DNA from: Desulfobacterales bacterium
GTDB lineage: Bacteria; Desulfobacterota; Desulfobacteria; Desulfobacterales; C00003060
Length of the DNA: 6,254 nucleotides
Assembly (NCBI GenBank): GCA_030616425.1
Contig: JAUWXJ010000135.1
Span: 1 to 6,254 of the forward strand
Reading direction: 5' to 3'
The position numbers and the translations under genes are program-made. Shown here piece by piece: positions 5,924-6,254 of this stretch (positions within the stretch are counted from its first letter, which is position 1; each line of letters begins with the position of its first letter). Below the pieces are notes generated by a model. That model did not search any database. It had not been told where the DNA came from and saw only the letters and a program-made list of their open reading frames with translations.

Positions 5924-6059
5924 GGCACCGGAGGAGAACACGGTAGCCATCTTCTTTACCGGCGGAAGTATTGACATGAAGTTGGGACGAGGCTTTCAAG
6001 GGGTTGTTCCAGAGGTTCGGTTCCAGAGCCTTATGGATCTTGAAACTTTTAGTAAATAA
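5904..6059 (+). pseudogene. Truncated asparaginase: N-terminal 51 codons only
   Basis: The frame overlaps the amidohydrolase end by 20 nt and reads VAIFFTGGSIDMKLG at residues 14-28. This matches the first strand and nucleophile loop of L-asparaginase/glutaminase family proteins (typically ...TGGTIxMK...). It continues as GVVPEVRFQSLMDL, similar to the next helix of the family, then stops at TAA. Full-length members are about 320-340 aa, so more than 80 percent is missing, including the second catalytic segment (TDG and HGTDT motifs). Neither the other forward frames after 6059 nor the short gap to the next gene restores it. The catalytic Thr of TGGT is Ser at residue 22. The ribosome binding site is weak (TTGGAAG), so translation would rely on coupling. 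It could be a decayed gene or a short retained peptide; decay is more likely. Confidence 0.6.
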
Positions 6060-6080
6060 CCTTGATCAATAGACCAACCA

Positions 6081-6085
6081 GGAGG
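6081..6085 (+). promoter_or_regulatory. Ribosome binding site of the asnA-like gene
   Basis: GGAGG within CCAGGAGGG, seven bases before the ATG at 6093. It is a strong match and supports that start although it gives an N-terminal extension relative to known AsnA proteins. Confidence 0.7.
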
Positions 6086-6092
6086 GAACACA

Positions 6093-6254
6093 ATGGCAGA
6101 CAAAAAAGCAGACCTGGCCGGGCCAGGCATTGGCAACTATGCAGAGCTGGAGAAAATCCTGCCACAGGATTACAGTTCTCTACTAACCCCGAAGGAAACA
6201 CAGAACGCTGTTACAGCAGTAAAGAACTACATTGAGGAGAATCTGTGCAAGGAG
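6093..6254 (+). CDS. asnA: Probable aspartate-ammonia ligase (AsnA-type asparagine synthetase), N-terminal part; runs off the right edge
   Basis: Fifty-four codons are open to the window end. After about 22 residues without recognisable similarity, the segment LPQDYSSLLTPKETQNAVT followed by AVKNYIEENLCKE resembles the start of bacterial AsnA as I remember it (Bacteroides-type: PQNYKPLL, then xETQ-like, then a helix leading to L-x-L-x-R-V-x-A-P). AsnA converts Asp, ammonia and ATP to Asn and is itself a class II synthetase-fold enzyme. Only the first helix is visible and none of the catalytic motifs, so the call is moderate. The N-terminal extension is longer than in E. coli AsnA. It starts 33 nt after the asparaginase stub on the same strand and may belong to the same transcript. 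Confidence 0.55.
   Translation, partial: MADKKADLAGPGIGNYAELEKILPQDYSSLLTPKETQNAVTAVKNYIEENLCKE

Overview
This window looks bacterial, and most likely comes from a Gram-negative anaerobe-type genome. The transporter's solute-binding protein has an ordinary Sec signal peptide ending in an Ala-type cleavage site rather than a convincing lipoprotein signal, which fits a periplasm. Strong Shine-Dalgarno sites (GGAGG) and a consensus-like sigma-70 promoter are present. I cannot name the organism from the sequence. A Desulfobacterota-like or related lineage would fit the livG-F-H-M-binding protein order, but that is a low-confidence inference.

Layout. Positions 1-203 (minus strand) carry the C-terminal end of a class II aminoacyl-tRNA-synthetase-like protein that has lost its N-terminal part and runs off the left edge. 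A strong promoter (238-265) points rightward into a complete HAAT-type (branched-chain amino acid family) ABC importer: livG (344-1138), livF (1131-1856), livH (1856-2749) and livM (2746-3798), all translationally overlapped. The binding protein follows at 3928-5082. Between livM and the binding-protein gene lies a degenerate tandem repeat. The livM tail, the ribosome binding site and the first codons of the following gene occur twice, the second time as a relic livM C-terminus. This looks like the scar of a collapsed duplication.

Downstream, after an imperfect hairpin (5105-5137), are a creatininase-superfamily metal-dependent amidohydrolase (5168-5923), a 51-codon stub of an asparaginase (5904-6059) and the start of a probable AsnA-type aspartate-ammonia ligase (6093 to the right edge).

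How they may work together. The importer would bring an amino acid or amide-like compound across the inner membrane: the binding protein captures it, LivH/LivM form the pore and LivG/LivF hydrolyse ATP. The genes after it (amidohydrolase, asparaginase stub, Asn synthetase family) and the class II synthetase-like fragment on the left all concern amide bonds or Asp/Asn chemistry. The imported substrate may therefore be an amide or Asn-related compound rather than Leu/Ile/Val. That is inference from context. No RNA genes, CRISPR arrays or insertion sequences were seen, and no gene-free stretch exceeds 300 bases.
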